DNA of 29,041 bases from a virus: positions 1 to 29,041 of the IMG/VR virus record IMGVR_UViG_3300037487_001276, one strand, 5' to 3'. The translations under genes were made by a program, and so were the position numbers. The notes below the pieces were generated by a model that had not been told where the DNA came from, did no database searches, and saw only the letters and a program-made list of their open reading frames with translations. Shown here piece after piece: positions 16,248 through 21,666 of this stretch (the stretch's first letter is position 1; each line of letters starts with the position of its first letter).

Positions 16248-16928
16248 TTAAATATCATTTTTTTCTAATTTATCTATGATATAAGATATAATAGGATCGC
16301 GCATGATATCACTTTTGTCGAATTCAAGATTATAAATGCCTTGAGCCTCGCTTTCCTTGTCATTGAACATGTCGCAGAACCTCTGATAGCCAGTACTACG
16401 AATATCGCTCTGCATGGTATCTCCACATAAGAAGATCTTGGTGCTTCTTCCAATACGAGTGACGATTGTGGTTAACTCTTTAGCAGACATGTTTTGCGCC
16501 TCATCTACAATAACAATTTTCTCCCGCCAACTTTGGCCGCGAATAAAATTTATAGGTTCAGCACTAAGAACACCCTTTTGCTTAAGATATACTTTTTCGG
16601 GTTCATTTAGAAGTTCATCAATCTTATCTTCTAACGGGGCCATATAAGGACCGAACTTATCGTTCATCGAACCCTTCAGGTAGCCAAGGCTCCTGTCTGC
16701 ACTTTCGACCACTGTTCTTAAATAAGAAATTGAAAGAAGAGGATTCGCGCTATATAATTGTAAGGCAGCATAAACAGATAAAAACGTTTTGGAGGTTCCC
16801 GCTGGACCGCTTATGAATACTATCCTAGTATCCGCCGCGCTCATTATTTTGTAGAAATTATGTTGTTTGGGGGTTAATTCTATATGAGACAATAATAGAC
16901 CGTTTGAGTAGCCAGTTTTTTTGGACAT
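16248..16928 (-). CDS. phoH: PhoH-like P-loop ATPase
   Basis: This 226-residue protein has the PhoH family layout: LTPKQ near residue 18, Walker A GPAGTSKT (41-48), Walker B with VDEAQN (141-146), and a sensor-like FLCGDTMQSD (167-175) followed by an arginine-containing SDIMRDPI end. PhoH-like ATPases are common auxiliary genes in phages; they are related to superfamily 1 helicase cores and their phage role is unsettled. It is the first gene of the leftward operon. The motif TTTAGTGTAA lies 13 nt upstream of the ATG, and a rightward promoter overlaps the same DNA. Confidence 0.9.
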   Translation of the reverse strand: MSKKTGYSNGLLLSHIELTPKQHNFYKIMSAADTRIVFISGPAGTSKTFLSVYAALQLYSANPLLSISYLRTVVESADRSLGYLKGSMNDKFGPYMAPLEDKIDELLNEPEKVYLKQKGVLSAEPINFIRGQSWREKIVIVDEAQNMSAKELTTIVTRIGRSTKIFLCGDTMQSDIRSTGYQRFCDMFNDKESEAQGIYNLEFDKSDIMRDPIISYIIDKLEKNDI

Positions 16929-16948
16929 CCGATAACATTATTTACACT
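16921..16948 (+). promoter_or_regulatory. Rightward sigma70-like promoter for the gene at 16957
   Basis: TTGGAC (16921-16926), a 16-nt spacer and TACACT (16943-16948) precede ATG 16957 by 8 nt. The -10 box is the complement of the leftward late motif, so the two opposite promoters share bases. Confidence 0.5.
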
Positions 16949-16951
16949 AAA
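16942..16951 (-). promoter_or_regulatory. Putative late promoter motif TTTAGTGTAA before PhoH
   Basis: TTTAGTGTAA on the minus strand ends 13 nt before ATG 16928. It is identical to the portal copy, and at the divergence point of the two arms it would drive the whole leftward operon. Confidence 0.5.
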
Positions 16952-16956
16952 AACAA

Positions 16957-17193
16957 ATGGACCTACCAATAAGATTTCCTAATTATGAAGACTGTCTCAT
17001 GGGGGTAGGACAAACATATGACAACACCATTTACGTCTATGATAAAGAGAAAATCCTGCTTAAAATAATGAATACTTCAAGTTGCTCTTATAAAGATGCG
17101 TTGAATTTTTTTGAGGTTAATATAAACAAAAGCTTTGGGAAAAGAAGCCCCCTTTATTTTTCTCGTATTGATGATGTTGTTGAAGTTTTTTGA
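16957..17193 (+). CDS. Hypothetical small protein at the divergence point
   Basis: This 78-residue soluble protein (start MDLPIRFPNYEDCLMG) has a mixed alpha/beta look and no recognised motif, signal or membrane segment. It is the first rightward gene, transcribed divergently from phoH across only 28 bp of intergenic DNA. A TTGGAC-16-TACACT promoter ends 8 nt before its ATG, so its mRNA should have almost no leader. Its base composition is closer to the AT-rich left arm than to the right-arm cassettes. It is followed by the G-rich intergenic region at 17208-17300. Confidence 0.65.
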   Translation: MDLPIRFPNYEDCLMGVGQTYDNTIYVYDKEKILLKIMNTSSCSYKDALNFFEVNINKSFGKRSPLYFSRIDDVVEVF

Positions 17194-17207
17194 GTTTGTT
17201 TTATTTT

Positions 17208-17302
17208 AGGAAAAGGGGTGGGGGTCTAGTGGGTTTGGGTTGGGAGGGGAGGATTTGGGATGAGGGGGGATTCGATATGGAGTAGACCACCCCCCCCTAC
17301 TT
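17208..17302. other. G-run cluster with possible G-quadruplex or hairpin
   Basis: The plus strand carries six or more runs of at least three G within about 70 bp (GGGG, GGGGG, then GGG runs separated by 2-6 nt), followed by a C-run at 17288-17296. The segment around 17214-17228 (GGGGTGGGGGTCTA) can also pair with TAGACCACCCCCC near 17283-17296. The 17194-17435 gap holds no gene that I can see. Confidence 0.6.
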
Positions 17303-17305
17303 TTG

Positions 17306-17325
17306 CTGTTAGACCAATCTAACAG
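17306..17325. repeat. Inverted repeat CTGTTAGA-CCAA-TCTAACAG
   Basis: A perfect 8-bp inverted repeat has a 4-bp centre. It is built from the TGTTAGA motif that recurs in almost every right-arm intergenic region, and a further CTGTTAGA lies at 17350. It is a probable regulator-binding site. Confidence 0.55.
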
Positions 17326-17436
17326 AATTTCAGAAAAACCCCTCCCCTTGCTGTTAGATTTCTGCTAGATGGTTTTTAGTCAAACTTGTCAAGTTTTTTT
17401 CTCGAAAATAATTCTTCAAATAATGTAAAAAAGATC

Positions 17437-17465
17437 TTGCGATTAGTCCGCCGCTCTGGTACTCT
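17437..17465 (+). promoter_or_regulatory. Class A leaderless promoter (unit 17472)
   Basis: TTGCGA, a 17-nt spacer and TACTCT are followed by TTGGGC and then ATG 17472. The A-rich upstream sequence AAAAAAGATC is shared with the promoters at 18893 and 19705. Confidence 0.8.
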
Positions 17466-17471
17466 TTGGGC

Positions 17472-17801
17472 ATGGAAACAACCACACCAACCACTGCTCC
17501 TAGTCTCAAAGCCGCTTATACCGCTGTTCCTCTGGAAACAACCACTAAGGTCAACGATGGAAAAGTAACCACTTGCTACTGCGCCAAGGAACAAATCACT
17601 TGTGACTATGGCTACAATACGATCAAAACTTTTGAGGTTGGTGAACAAATTCATGGTGAACACCATGAAGATGGACTTGCTCAAGTGGACGGATACGATT
17701 GCCTTGTTTGTGAAATCATTCCTTGGGACAAGATCATCACCCGTTCATTCATCACGGTGCGTGAAACAAAAGTCACCACTTGGGAAATTCTCGATAAATA
17801 A
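17472..17801 (+). CDS. Hypothetical protein, Thr-rich N-terminus
   Basis: This 109-residue protein starts at ATG 17472. An in-frame TTG at 17466 lies between the -10 box and the ATG and cannot be in a transcript that begins at the ATG. The first 30 residues are rich in Thr, Pro and Ala and probably flexible. The rest includes CYCAKEQITCDYGYNTIKTF, a His/Glu stretch (GEQIHGEHHEDG) and DCLVCEIIPWD, giving a scatter of Cys and His that could bind metal, although no standard finger spacing is seen. The gene is a single-gene unit, and the next promoter begins 13 nt after its stop. Confidence 0.75.
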   Translation: METTTPTTAPSLKAAYTAVPLETTTKVNDGKVTTCYCAKEQITCDYGYNTIKTFEVGEQIHGEHHEDGLAQVDGYDCLVCEIIPWDKIITRSFITVRETKVTTWEILDK

Positions 17802-17814
17802 AACAAAAAAGATC

Positions 17815-17843
17815 TTGCATAACCCTAAAAAATAAATTATACT
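17815..17843 (+). promoter_or_regulatory. Class B leaderless promoter (unit 17850)
   Basis: TTGCAT, a 17-nt spacer (AACCCTAAAAAATAAAT) and TATACT are followed by 6 nt and ATG 17850. An almost identical copy lies at 19129-19157. Confidence 0.82.
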
Positions 17844-17849
17844 TTTGCC

Positions 17850-18110
17850 ATGACTAACACCAATACACCATTCGAAATCGGACAACTCACCACCCAAGGA
17901 ATCTTCCTTGGTATGCAAGGCACACTTGCAAAGTTCCGAAAGGGTTCAATGCTCTGCATCATCTCGCCCCTTGTTGCCAAGGCAATCACTCAAGAAGAGT
18001 TAGATGCTAGCCTTGCAAGCCAAGAGGCTTGCCGTGCAAGAGGCTTCTTCAGCAATGCGACCATCCTCCCTGCCTTGGAAGCGGTCAAAGCTGTTGCTTG
18101 GGAGAGATAA
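17850..18110 (+). CDS. Hypothetical small protein
   Basis: This 86-residue protein is followed by a hairpin terminator. The N-terminal part (PFEIGQLTTQGIFLGMQGTL) looks beta-rich and the C-terminal half is Ala-rich and helical (QEELDASLASQEACRARGFF). No known family is recognised. The leaderless class B promoter puts the transcription start on its ATG. It has no terminator before it, only the 48-nt gap that holds the promoter, so read-through from the preceding gene is also possible. Confidence 0.75.
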   Translation: MTNTNTPFEIGQLTTQGIFLGMQGTLAKFRKGSMLCIISPLVAKAITQEELDASLASQEACRARGFFSNATILPALEAVKAVAWER

Positions 18111-18140
18111 GCTGTTAGCCTAACATCTAGCAGTCTAACA

Positions 18141-18168
18141 GCCCACCCCTACAAGGGTGGGCTTCTTG
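18141..18168 (+). terminator. Rho-independent terminator
   Basis: GCCCACCC and GGGTGGGC form an 8-bp stem around a 6-nt loop, followed by TTCTTGTT. This is the least T-rich tail among the right-arm terminators. Confidence 0.75.
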
Positions 18169-18190
18169 TTGCCCACGCCCTAACATAAGT

Positions 18191-18269
18191 CATAAGTCAT
18201 TGATACTAAACGAGTTATGCAAGCGCCCCCGCCCCGCGCTCGTAACTCATTGATAATGAATGAGTTATG
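18191..18269. repeat. Twin-palindrome unit 1
   Basis: Palindrome 18191-18219 (CATAAGTCATTGA ... GAGTTATG) and palindrome 18241-18269 (CGTAACTCATTGA ... GAGTTATG) have centres 50 bp apart and flank a C-rich block in forward orientation (GCGCCCCCGCCCCGC). A TGTCAAG box follows near 18283. Confidence 0.85.
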
Positions 18270-18323
18270 TAATCAATGCATATGTCAAGCATTAAATAAA
18301 TAAACAAATAAACAAAATAGTTC

Positions 18324-18351
18324 TTGCGTTTATCTTAAAAACTCGTATTCT
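18324..18351 (+). promoter_or_regulatory. Leaderless promoter (unit 18358)
   Basis: TTGCGT, a 16-nt spacer and TATTCT are followed by TTGGGC and ATG 18358. Confidence 0.78.
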
Positions 18352-18357
18352 TTGGGC

Positions 18358-18510
18358 ATGTCAATTGATTCACTTGCTCACGCCGATTCCTTAGAACTCC
18401 TCGCCATGTTCTCCAATGCTGAAATGATGATGGAGTTCGAAATGGAGATGGATCTCCTAGCCCAAAAGATCGAGGCATCCACGCCCGATCCAACCCCAGA
18501 AAACCGCTAA
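18358..18510 (+). CDS. Small acidic Met-rich protein (50 aa)
   Basis: This short frame is supported by its leaderless promoter (6 nt between TATTCT and ATG) and by a TAATG overlap of its stop with the next start. The product is acidic and strikingly methionine-rich in the middle (AEMMMEFEMEMDLL, about residues 22-35), probably one amphipathic helix. It ends in a Pro-rich tail ASTPDPTPENR that resembles the ASTPDPEPED segment of the protein at 20781-21164. The function is unknown. Confidence 0.72.
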   Translation: MSIDSLAHADSLELLAMFSNAEMMMEFEMEMDLLAQKIEASTPDPTPENR

Positions 18511-18716
18511 TGTATACTGTTAGATACTACCTTGTTGTCCCCCTTGCCGTGCGGCAAGGGGTTGCCATGCATAGCTCGCCCAAAGAGGCTATGCGTCACG
18601 CCATCTCCCGCGCCTATGATGCCTCTGAAGCATCTGGTGGGTGTGAGAGTATAGGTGTTGAGGGGTATACAATGTGCCTTGATGGTAAGGTCATCCATAC
18701 CTTCTGCGACATCTAA
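18510..18716 (+). CDS. Hypothetical small protein
   Basis: This 68-residue product starts at the ATG of a TAATG overlap with the 50-aa gene, so translation is probably coupled. It begins with a beta-like YTVRYYLVVPLAV segment, then a helix (SPKEAMRHAISRAYDASEA), and ends with a strand-like stretch (GYTMCLDGKVIHTFCDI). This beta-alpha-beta arrangement resembles many tiny phage domains, but none is recognised. No hairpin terminator follows; the twin-palindrome unit begins 6 nt after the stop. Confidence 0.68.
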   Translation: MYTVRYYLVVPLAVRQGVAMHSSPKEAMRHAISRAYDASEASGGCESIGVEGYTMCLDGKVIHTFCDI

Positions 18717-18722
18717 GATCAG

Positions 18723-18801
18723 CGTAACTCGTTAAGGCTCAACGAGTTACGTCAGCGCCCCCGCCGCGCCGCTGCAACTCGTTGATAATGAGTGAGTTAT
18801 G
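18723..18801. repeat. Twin-palindrome unit 2
   Basis: Palindromes at 18723-18751 and 18773-18801 have centres 50 bp apart around a forward C-rich block (GCGCCCCCGCCGCGCC). They are followed by three TGTTAG copies (18805-18835) and TGTCAA. No terminator precedes it. Confidence 0.85.
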
Positions 18802-18892
18802 TAAGTTGTTAGAATGCTGTTAGAAGGCTGTTAGGAAATAGCTGTCAACAAAAAAGTGCAGAAAAAAAAGAATTAAAATAGCAAAAAAGATC

Positions 18893-18921
18893 TTGCGGTT
18901 CGGTCGCCGCTGTGGTACTCT
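18893..18921 (+). promoter_or_regulatory. Class A leaderless promoter (unit 18928)
   Basis: TTGCGG, a 17-nt spacer and TACTCT are followed by TTGGGC and ATG 18928. The spacer TTCGGTCGCCGCTGTGG is nearly identical to that at 19711-19727. Confidence 0.82.
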
Positions 18922-18927
18922 TTGGGC

Positions 18928-19119
18928 ATGGAAATGAACGACTTCAACAACTGGATGAAAGAAAACGAATTGCAAGGTGAAGCTTACGACATGGGATACG
19001 CCGAAGGTGTTGAAGTTTACTGGAACGAAGAAGAAGGTAATGGTAATCAATACGAAGCTGGTTCGTTGAATTGGTTCTTGTTCGAAGAAGGAAAAGCTCA
19101 AGCTGGTCAAGATTTGTGA
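18928..19119 (+). CDS. Small acidic protein
   Basis: This 63-residue, strongly acidic protein starts at ATG 18928, not at the in-frame TTG six bases earlier, which lies upstream of the predicted transcription start. It contains NDFNNWMKENELQGEAYDMG and a run of Glu and Asn (WNEEEGNGNQYEAG). Small acidic early phage proteins often act as DNA mimics or host-protein inhibitors, but nothing here specifies such a role. It is a single-gene unit followed after 9 nt by a class B promoter. Confidence 0.72.
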   Translation: MEMNDFNNWMKENELQGEAYDMGYAEGVEVYWNEEEGNGNQYEAGSLNWFLFEEGKAQAGQDL

Positions 19120-19128
19120 AAAAACCTC

Positions 19129-19157
19129 TTGCATAACCCTAAAAAATAAATTATACT
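19129..19157 (+). promoter_or_regulatory. Class B leaderless promoter (unit 19164)
   Basis: TTGCAT, a 17-nt spacer and TATACT are followed by TTTGCT and ATG 19164. From TTGCAT onward it is identical to the 17815 promoter over 34 bases. Confidence 0.82.
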
Positions 19158-19163
19158 TTTGCT

Positions 19164-19448
19164 ATGACCAACGATAATTACATCGCAGACCTGAAGGAAT
19201 TATATCAATCAGTAGTCACTTGGGGTGACTACAAGGAGGCGGGGAAAATCTCAGAGGAGATCGAACGTCTCAAAAAAAGAGACATCGTCGCCCAATTAGG
19301 GCAATCCTCGTTCTCAACGGGACGTGCGATGTTCCCAAATGCCATCGTCATCAACCAGACCTACTCAAGGTCATTAGAGATCGATGGCGACAACTACAGA
19401 CCAAACCTGCATGACTCTGGTCATGTGATGGGATGGCACTGCGTCTAA
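19164..19448 (+). CDS. Hypothetical protein with N-terminal helical hairpin
   Basis: This 94-residue protein begins with about 45 residues of charged helix (YIADLKELYQSVVTWGDYKE, then AGKISEEIERLKKRD), resembling a helical hairpin or short coiled coil. A Ser/Asn/Tyr-rich half follows, ending DSGHVMGWHCV with two His and one Cys. No family is recognised. It uses a leaderless class B promoter and is followed by a strong terminator, so it is probably the only gene of its transcript. Confidence 0.74.
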   Translation: MTNDNYIADLKELYQSVVTWGDYKEAGKISEEIERLKKRDIVAQLGQSSFSTGRAMFPNAIVINQTYSRSLEIDGDNYRPNLHDSGHVMGWHCV

Positions 19449-19458
19449 CGGTCTAACA

Positions 19459-19486
19459 GCCCACCCGCAAGGGTGGGCTTCTTTTT
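19459..19486 (+). terminator. Rho-independent terminator (GCAA loop)
   Basis: The 20-nt GCCCACCCGCAAGGGTGGGC hairpin (8-bp stem, GCAA tetraloop) is followed by TTCTTTTT and then the GTTAGATTCTAAC palindrome at 19488-19500. Confidence 0.9.
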
Positions 19487-19526
19487 AGTTAGATTCTAAC
19501 AGCTTTTTAGATCAAAACCTCACTTT

Positions 19527-19605
19527 CGTAACTCACTAAGTCTCAACGAGTTATGACCGCGCCCCCGCCGCGCCGCCGCAACTCGTTGAGTATCAAGGAC
19601 TTATG
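19527..19605. repeat. Twin-palindrome unit 3
   Basis: Palindromes at 19527-19555 and 19577-19605 have centres 50 bp apart around a forward C-rich block. Three TGTTAGA copies lie at about 19611-19639 and TGTCAAG near 19648. The second palindrome has non-matching arms (AACTC with GACTT). Confidence 0.85.
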
Positions 19606-19704
19606 TAAGTTGTTAGAAGTTGTTAGAACGCTGTTAGACAGTTTTCTGTGGTAGCTGTCAAGAGTTTTCTTAAAAAGAATTTTCAAAATAATGTAAAAAA
19701 GATC

Positions 19705-19733
19705 TTGCGATTCGGTCGCCGCTATGGTACTCT
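19705..19733 (+). promoter_or_regulatory. Class A leaderless promoter (unit 19740)
   Basis: TTGCGA, a 17-nt spacer and TACTCT are followed by TTGGGC and ATG 19740, with A-rich ATGTAAAAAAGATC upstream. Confidence 0.83.
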
Positions 19734-19739
19734 TTGGGC

Positions 19740-19955
19740 ATGAAGAACTACCAAGTTACCATCGAATTCTCATCCACCACTGAGTGTTTTTTCCTTGAAA
19801 TCCAAGCTCAAGACGTTCGCCCAGCAATCGAAAATGCTGTAAAGCAAATGAAAGAGGCTTATCCTTACTTTGCAGAGGGAAAAGATTACTCGATTGCCGA
19901 AGTCAAATTAGTTGAACACTTTGAACATTTTGAGTGCGGCGTTTGGCACAAATAA
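19740..19955 (+). CDS. Hypothetical small protein
   Basis: This 71-residue protein starts at ATG 19740. It has a beta-strand start (YQVTIEFSSTTECFFLEIQA), a helix (VRPAIENAVKQMKEAYPYFA) and an acidic, strand-like end (YSIAEVKLVEHFEHFECGVW). A beta-alpha-beta arrangement of this size is common in small phage proteins, but the family is not recognised. The leaderless promoter and the adjacent downstream promoter (8 nt after the stop) make it a one-gene unit. Confidence 0.74.
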   Translation: MKNYQVTIEFSSTTECFFLEIQAQDVRPAIENAVKQMKEAYPYFAEGKDYSIAEVKLVEHFEHFECGVWHK

Positions 19956-19962
19956 AAACTTC

Positions 19963-19990
19963 TTGCATAACCCAAAAAACCCTTTATACT
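19963..19990 (+). promoter_or_regulatory. Class B promoter with a short leader (unit 20012)
   Basis: TTGCAT, a 16-nt spacer and TATACT lie 21 nt before ATG 20012. Unlike its class B relatives it leaves a leader of about 15 nt (ending CCAAAAAAAAC). Confidence 0.78.
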
Positions 19991-20011
19991 CACCTCGTAA
20001 CCAAAAAAAAC

Positions 20012-20266
20012 ATGACACTAGAATACAACACCCCAAGCGAAAAACTCGCATCAGAATTGACTGGAAAAACCGTTAGATACTTTGCTAACAAGTCCAAGGT
20101 GACTAAGGATGGCGTTCGCGTCTTCAAGATCGAATCGGTTGAAAAAATCAGCTTTGCCGTTAAGACTGGAAAGCGTTTCGTGACTGTTCTTGCAAAGGAC
20201 ATTGACGACTCTGGCGTTGCCAAGTATCGCAATCTGCAACTAGCAGGAATCGACTTGGTAGTCTAA
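20012..20266 (+). CDS. Small basic beta-rich protein
   Basis: This 84-residue basic protein starts at ATG 20012, which follows an A-run leader and agrees with the promoter position; an upstream in-frame ATG at 19934 lies before the promoter and belongs to the previous gene region. It is rich in Lys, Val and Thr, with alternating strands (GKTVRYFANKSKVTKDGVRV, then VFKIESVEKISFAVKTGKRF). This suggests a small beta-barrel, perhaps nucleic-acid binding, but no motif is decisive. It is followed after 59 nt by a small membrane protein gene in the same unit. Confidence 0.74.
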   Translation: MTLEYNTPSEKLASELTGKTVRYFANKSKVTKDGVRVFKIESVEKISFAVKTGKRFVTVLAKDIDDSGVAKYRNLQLAGIDLVV

Positions 20267-20325
20267 TCGAAAAGCCCTGAGCATGGCGGGAAAAGGCTCT
20301 TCTAACAACTAACATAAAAAATTAA

Positions 20326-20517
20326 ATGAAAAAAAATCTTATCCTAATCTTCGCAATCGTCGGCTCTGCTCTTTTACACTTTGGGATTGTCGTCCCTGTC
20401 TTGCTGTTTGCTAGCGGTCTTGTACCTCTAACAGAAGTAAATGCCGCCATCTTGTTAGGTGCAATGGCAATCAACACCTATGCTTTGGTTAGACTCCACA
20501 CTTGGAACCGAGCCTAA
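20326..20517 (+). CDS. Small two-segment membrane protein
   Basis: This 63-residue hydrophobic protein begins MKKN. Its first transmembrane segment is about residues 4-30 and its second about 36-55, with a short C-terminal tail ending HTWNRA. It would sit in the host inner membrane. Small early membrane proteins of phages often serve lysis timing, superinfection exclusion or membrane takeover; none is shown here. Its ATG follows an A-rich stretch (ACATAAAAAATTAA) without Shine-Dalgarno. A terminator follows 10 nt after the stop. Confidence 0.72.
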   Translation: MKKNLILIFAIVGSALLHFGIVVPVLLFASGLVPLTEVNAAILLGAMAINTYALVRLHTWNRA

Positions 20518-20527
20518 CAGTCTAACA

Positions 20528-20555
20528 GCCCATCCGCAAGGGTGGGCTTCTCTTT
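20528..20555 (+). terminator. Rho-independent terminator (GCAA loop)
   Basis: The hairpin GCCCATCCGCAAGGGTGGGC (a C-to-T change gives a G-U pair, keeping the stem) is followed by TTCTCTTT. Confidence 0.87.
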
Positions 20556-20575
20556 AGCCACATTCTAACAGAAGT

Positions 20576-20654
20576 CATAACTCACTAAGGTTCAACGAGT
20601 TATGACCGCGCCCCCGCCCCGCCGCCGCAACTCGTTGATAATCAACGAGTTATG
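20576..20654. repeat. Twin-palindrome unit 4
   Basis: Palindromes at 20576-20604 and 20626-20654 have centres 50 bp apart around a forward C-rich block. The second has perfect AACTCGTTGA/TCAACGAGTT arms. Three TGTTAG copies follow to 20689, then TGTCAAG near 20697. Confidence 0.87.
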
Positions 20655-20745
20655 CAAGTTGTTAGAAGGGTTGTTAGACTGCTGTTAGGTCGAGCCTGTC
20701 AAGCTTTTTCTCAAAAATAATTCTTTGAATAATGCAAAATAGTTC

Positions 20746-20774
20746 TTGCGATTCGTCGGTTTCCACCCTACCCT
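20746..20774 (+). promoter_or_regulatory. Leaderless promoter (unit 20781)
   Basis: TTGCGA, a 17-nt spacer and TACCCT are followed by CTGGGT and ATG 20781. Upstream AAAATAGTTC is shared with the promoters at 18324 and 21421. Confidence 0.78.
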
Positions 20775-20780
20775 CTGGGT

Positions 20781-21164
20781 ATGGCGTTTCCATCCAATCC
20801 TGCCGAGTACGAAGAATATGTTTCCATCATGAACGAAATGGCTGAACAAGCCATTGCGTCCACGCCCGATCCTGAGCCAGAAGATTTTGGTGGGCGTTGC
20901 GAAGATGCACCCTGCTGCGGGTGCTGCGGCAACGAAAATTACGAGTCCGCGATGGACTACGAACGCCAACGCGAGGAGTTCGAAGATAATTACTCGCCCG
21001 ATGAGGAGTCGGATGAGCTTCGCCAACGCGAAGAGGACGACGAGCTTCGCCAACGCGAAGAGGACGAGGGTCGCGATGATTTTGATCCAGAGGATCGGTA
21101 TCTTGACTCGCAATGGGAGGACGCAAACGAGTACGGCATGGAGGGGTGCTGCGGCGACTTCTAA
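20781..21164 (+). CDS. Acidic Cys-cluster protein with tandem nonapeptide repeat
   Basis: This 127-residue protein is very acidic (Glu and Asp dominate residues 52-118). It carries a dense cysteine cluster C40, C45, C46, C48, C49 (RCEDAPCCGCCG) and a second pair C123-C124 near the end (GCCGDF). Residues 78-86 and 87-95 are an exact tandem repeat DELRQREED, mirrored by a 27-bp DNA duplication at about 21012-21065. The cysteines could bind metal, and the acidic segment could mimic DNA or bind a basic partner; both are guesses. Its leaderless promoter and terminator make it a single-gene unit. Confidence 0.75.
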   Translation: MAFPSNPAEYEEYVSIMNEMAEQAIASTPDPEPEDFGGRCEDAPCCGCCGNENYESAMDYERQREEFEDNYSPDEESDELRQREEDDELRQREEDEGRDDFDPEDRYLDSQWEDANEYGMEGCCGDF

Positions 21165-21174
21165 TGGTCTAACA

Positions 21175-21203
21175 GCCCACCCGCAAGGGTGGGTTTCTTT
21201 TTG
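21175..21203 (+). terminator. Rho-independent terminator (GCAA loop)
   Basis: GCCCACCCGCAAGGGTGGGT is followed by TTCTTTTT. The GTTAGATTCTAAC palindrome follows directly (about 21204-21216). Confidence 0.9.
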
Positions 21204-21242
21204 GTTAGATTCTAACAGCTTTTTGCTTTAAAGGCTTGTTTC

Positions 21243-21321
21243 TGTAAGTCGTTGAAACTCAACGAGTTACGGGCGCGGGGCGGGGGCGCAGCCATAAGTC
21301 GTTGATAATCAATGAGTTATG
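21243..21321. repeat. Twin-palindrome unit 5 (GC block inverted)
   Basis: Palindromes at 21243-21271 and 21293-21321 have centres 50 bp apart. The block between them reads GCGCGGGGCGGGGGCGC, the reverse complement of the forward block. TGTTAGA copies follow (21337-21362), then TGTCAAG near 21372. Confidence 0.86.
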
Positions 21322-21420
21322 AATTTGGGGCGAATCTGTTAGAAGCTGTTAGACTGATGTTAGGCGGGGGCTGTCAAGCACTATTTAGAAAAAAACATTC
21401 ACAAAAGATCAAAATAGTTC

Positions 21421-21449
21421 TTGCGGTGAGTCGTTTCTTTCGCTACACT
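21421..21449 (+). promoter_or_regulatory. Leaderless promoter (unit 21456)
   Basis: TTGCGG, a 17-nt spacer and TACACT are followed by TTGGGC and ATG 21456. Confidence 0.8.
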
Positions 21450-21455
21450 TTGGGC

Positions 21456-21647
21456 ATGAAGACAAAGTTCTACAAAATTGAAAACGGTGCAAGATACGTT
21501 CATTTCGCGACTTCAAGATTTGGGGTGATACTCACAAGCAGAAGCAACCTATCAAAAGAATTGATGATCGAAAAAATCAGTAGACAAGAGGCGGCAAATA
21601 TGTTAAGATTTGCCCGTGCTAAGATGGCAACCATCACCATCAGATAA
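21456..21647 (+). CDS. Small basic protein
   Basis: This 63-residue basic protein starts at ATG 21456, directly at the predicted transcription start. It shows two or three strands (KTKFYKIENGARYVHFATSR, FGVILTSR), then a helix with EKISRQEAANMLRFARAKM. The layout resembles small DNA- or RNA-contacting domains, but no family is recognised. It is the first gene of a three-gene unit with two membrane proteins (21667 and 22116) and a shared terminator. Confidence 0.72.
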   Translation: MKTKFYKIENGARYVHFATSRFGVILTSRSNLSKELMIEKISRQEAANMLRFARAKMATITIR

Positions 21648-21666
21648 TCTCTAACAAAAAAACAAA

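Noticed and set aside
17466-17471. TTG start codons giving MGM- N-termini at 17466, 18922 and 19734
   Set aside because: These TTGs lie between the -10 box and the ATG, before the predicted transcription start, so the ATG six bases later is preferred in each case.
17815-17849. Bacteroidota-type promoter (TTTG / TANNTTTG)
   Set aside because: TATACTTTTG fits that -7 motif at some sites, but TACTCTTTGG and TATCTT do not, while a -35 TTGCNN with 16-17 spacing fits nearly all. Host phylum is therefore left open.
20685-21126. Minus-strand frames of 142 and 99 residues opposite the gene at 20781
   Set aside because: They are shadows of an acidic, GC-rich plus-strand gene with a strong promoter and terminator. 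Their composition (poly-Leu/Val or Arg/Pro) is typical of antisense frames.
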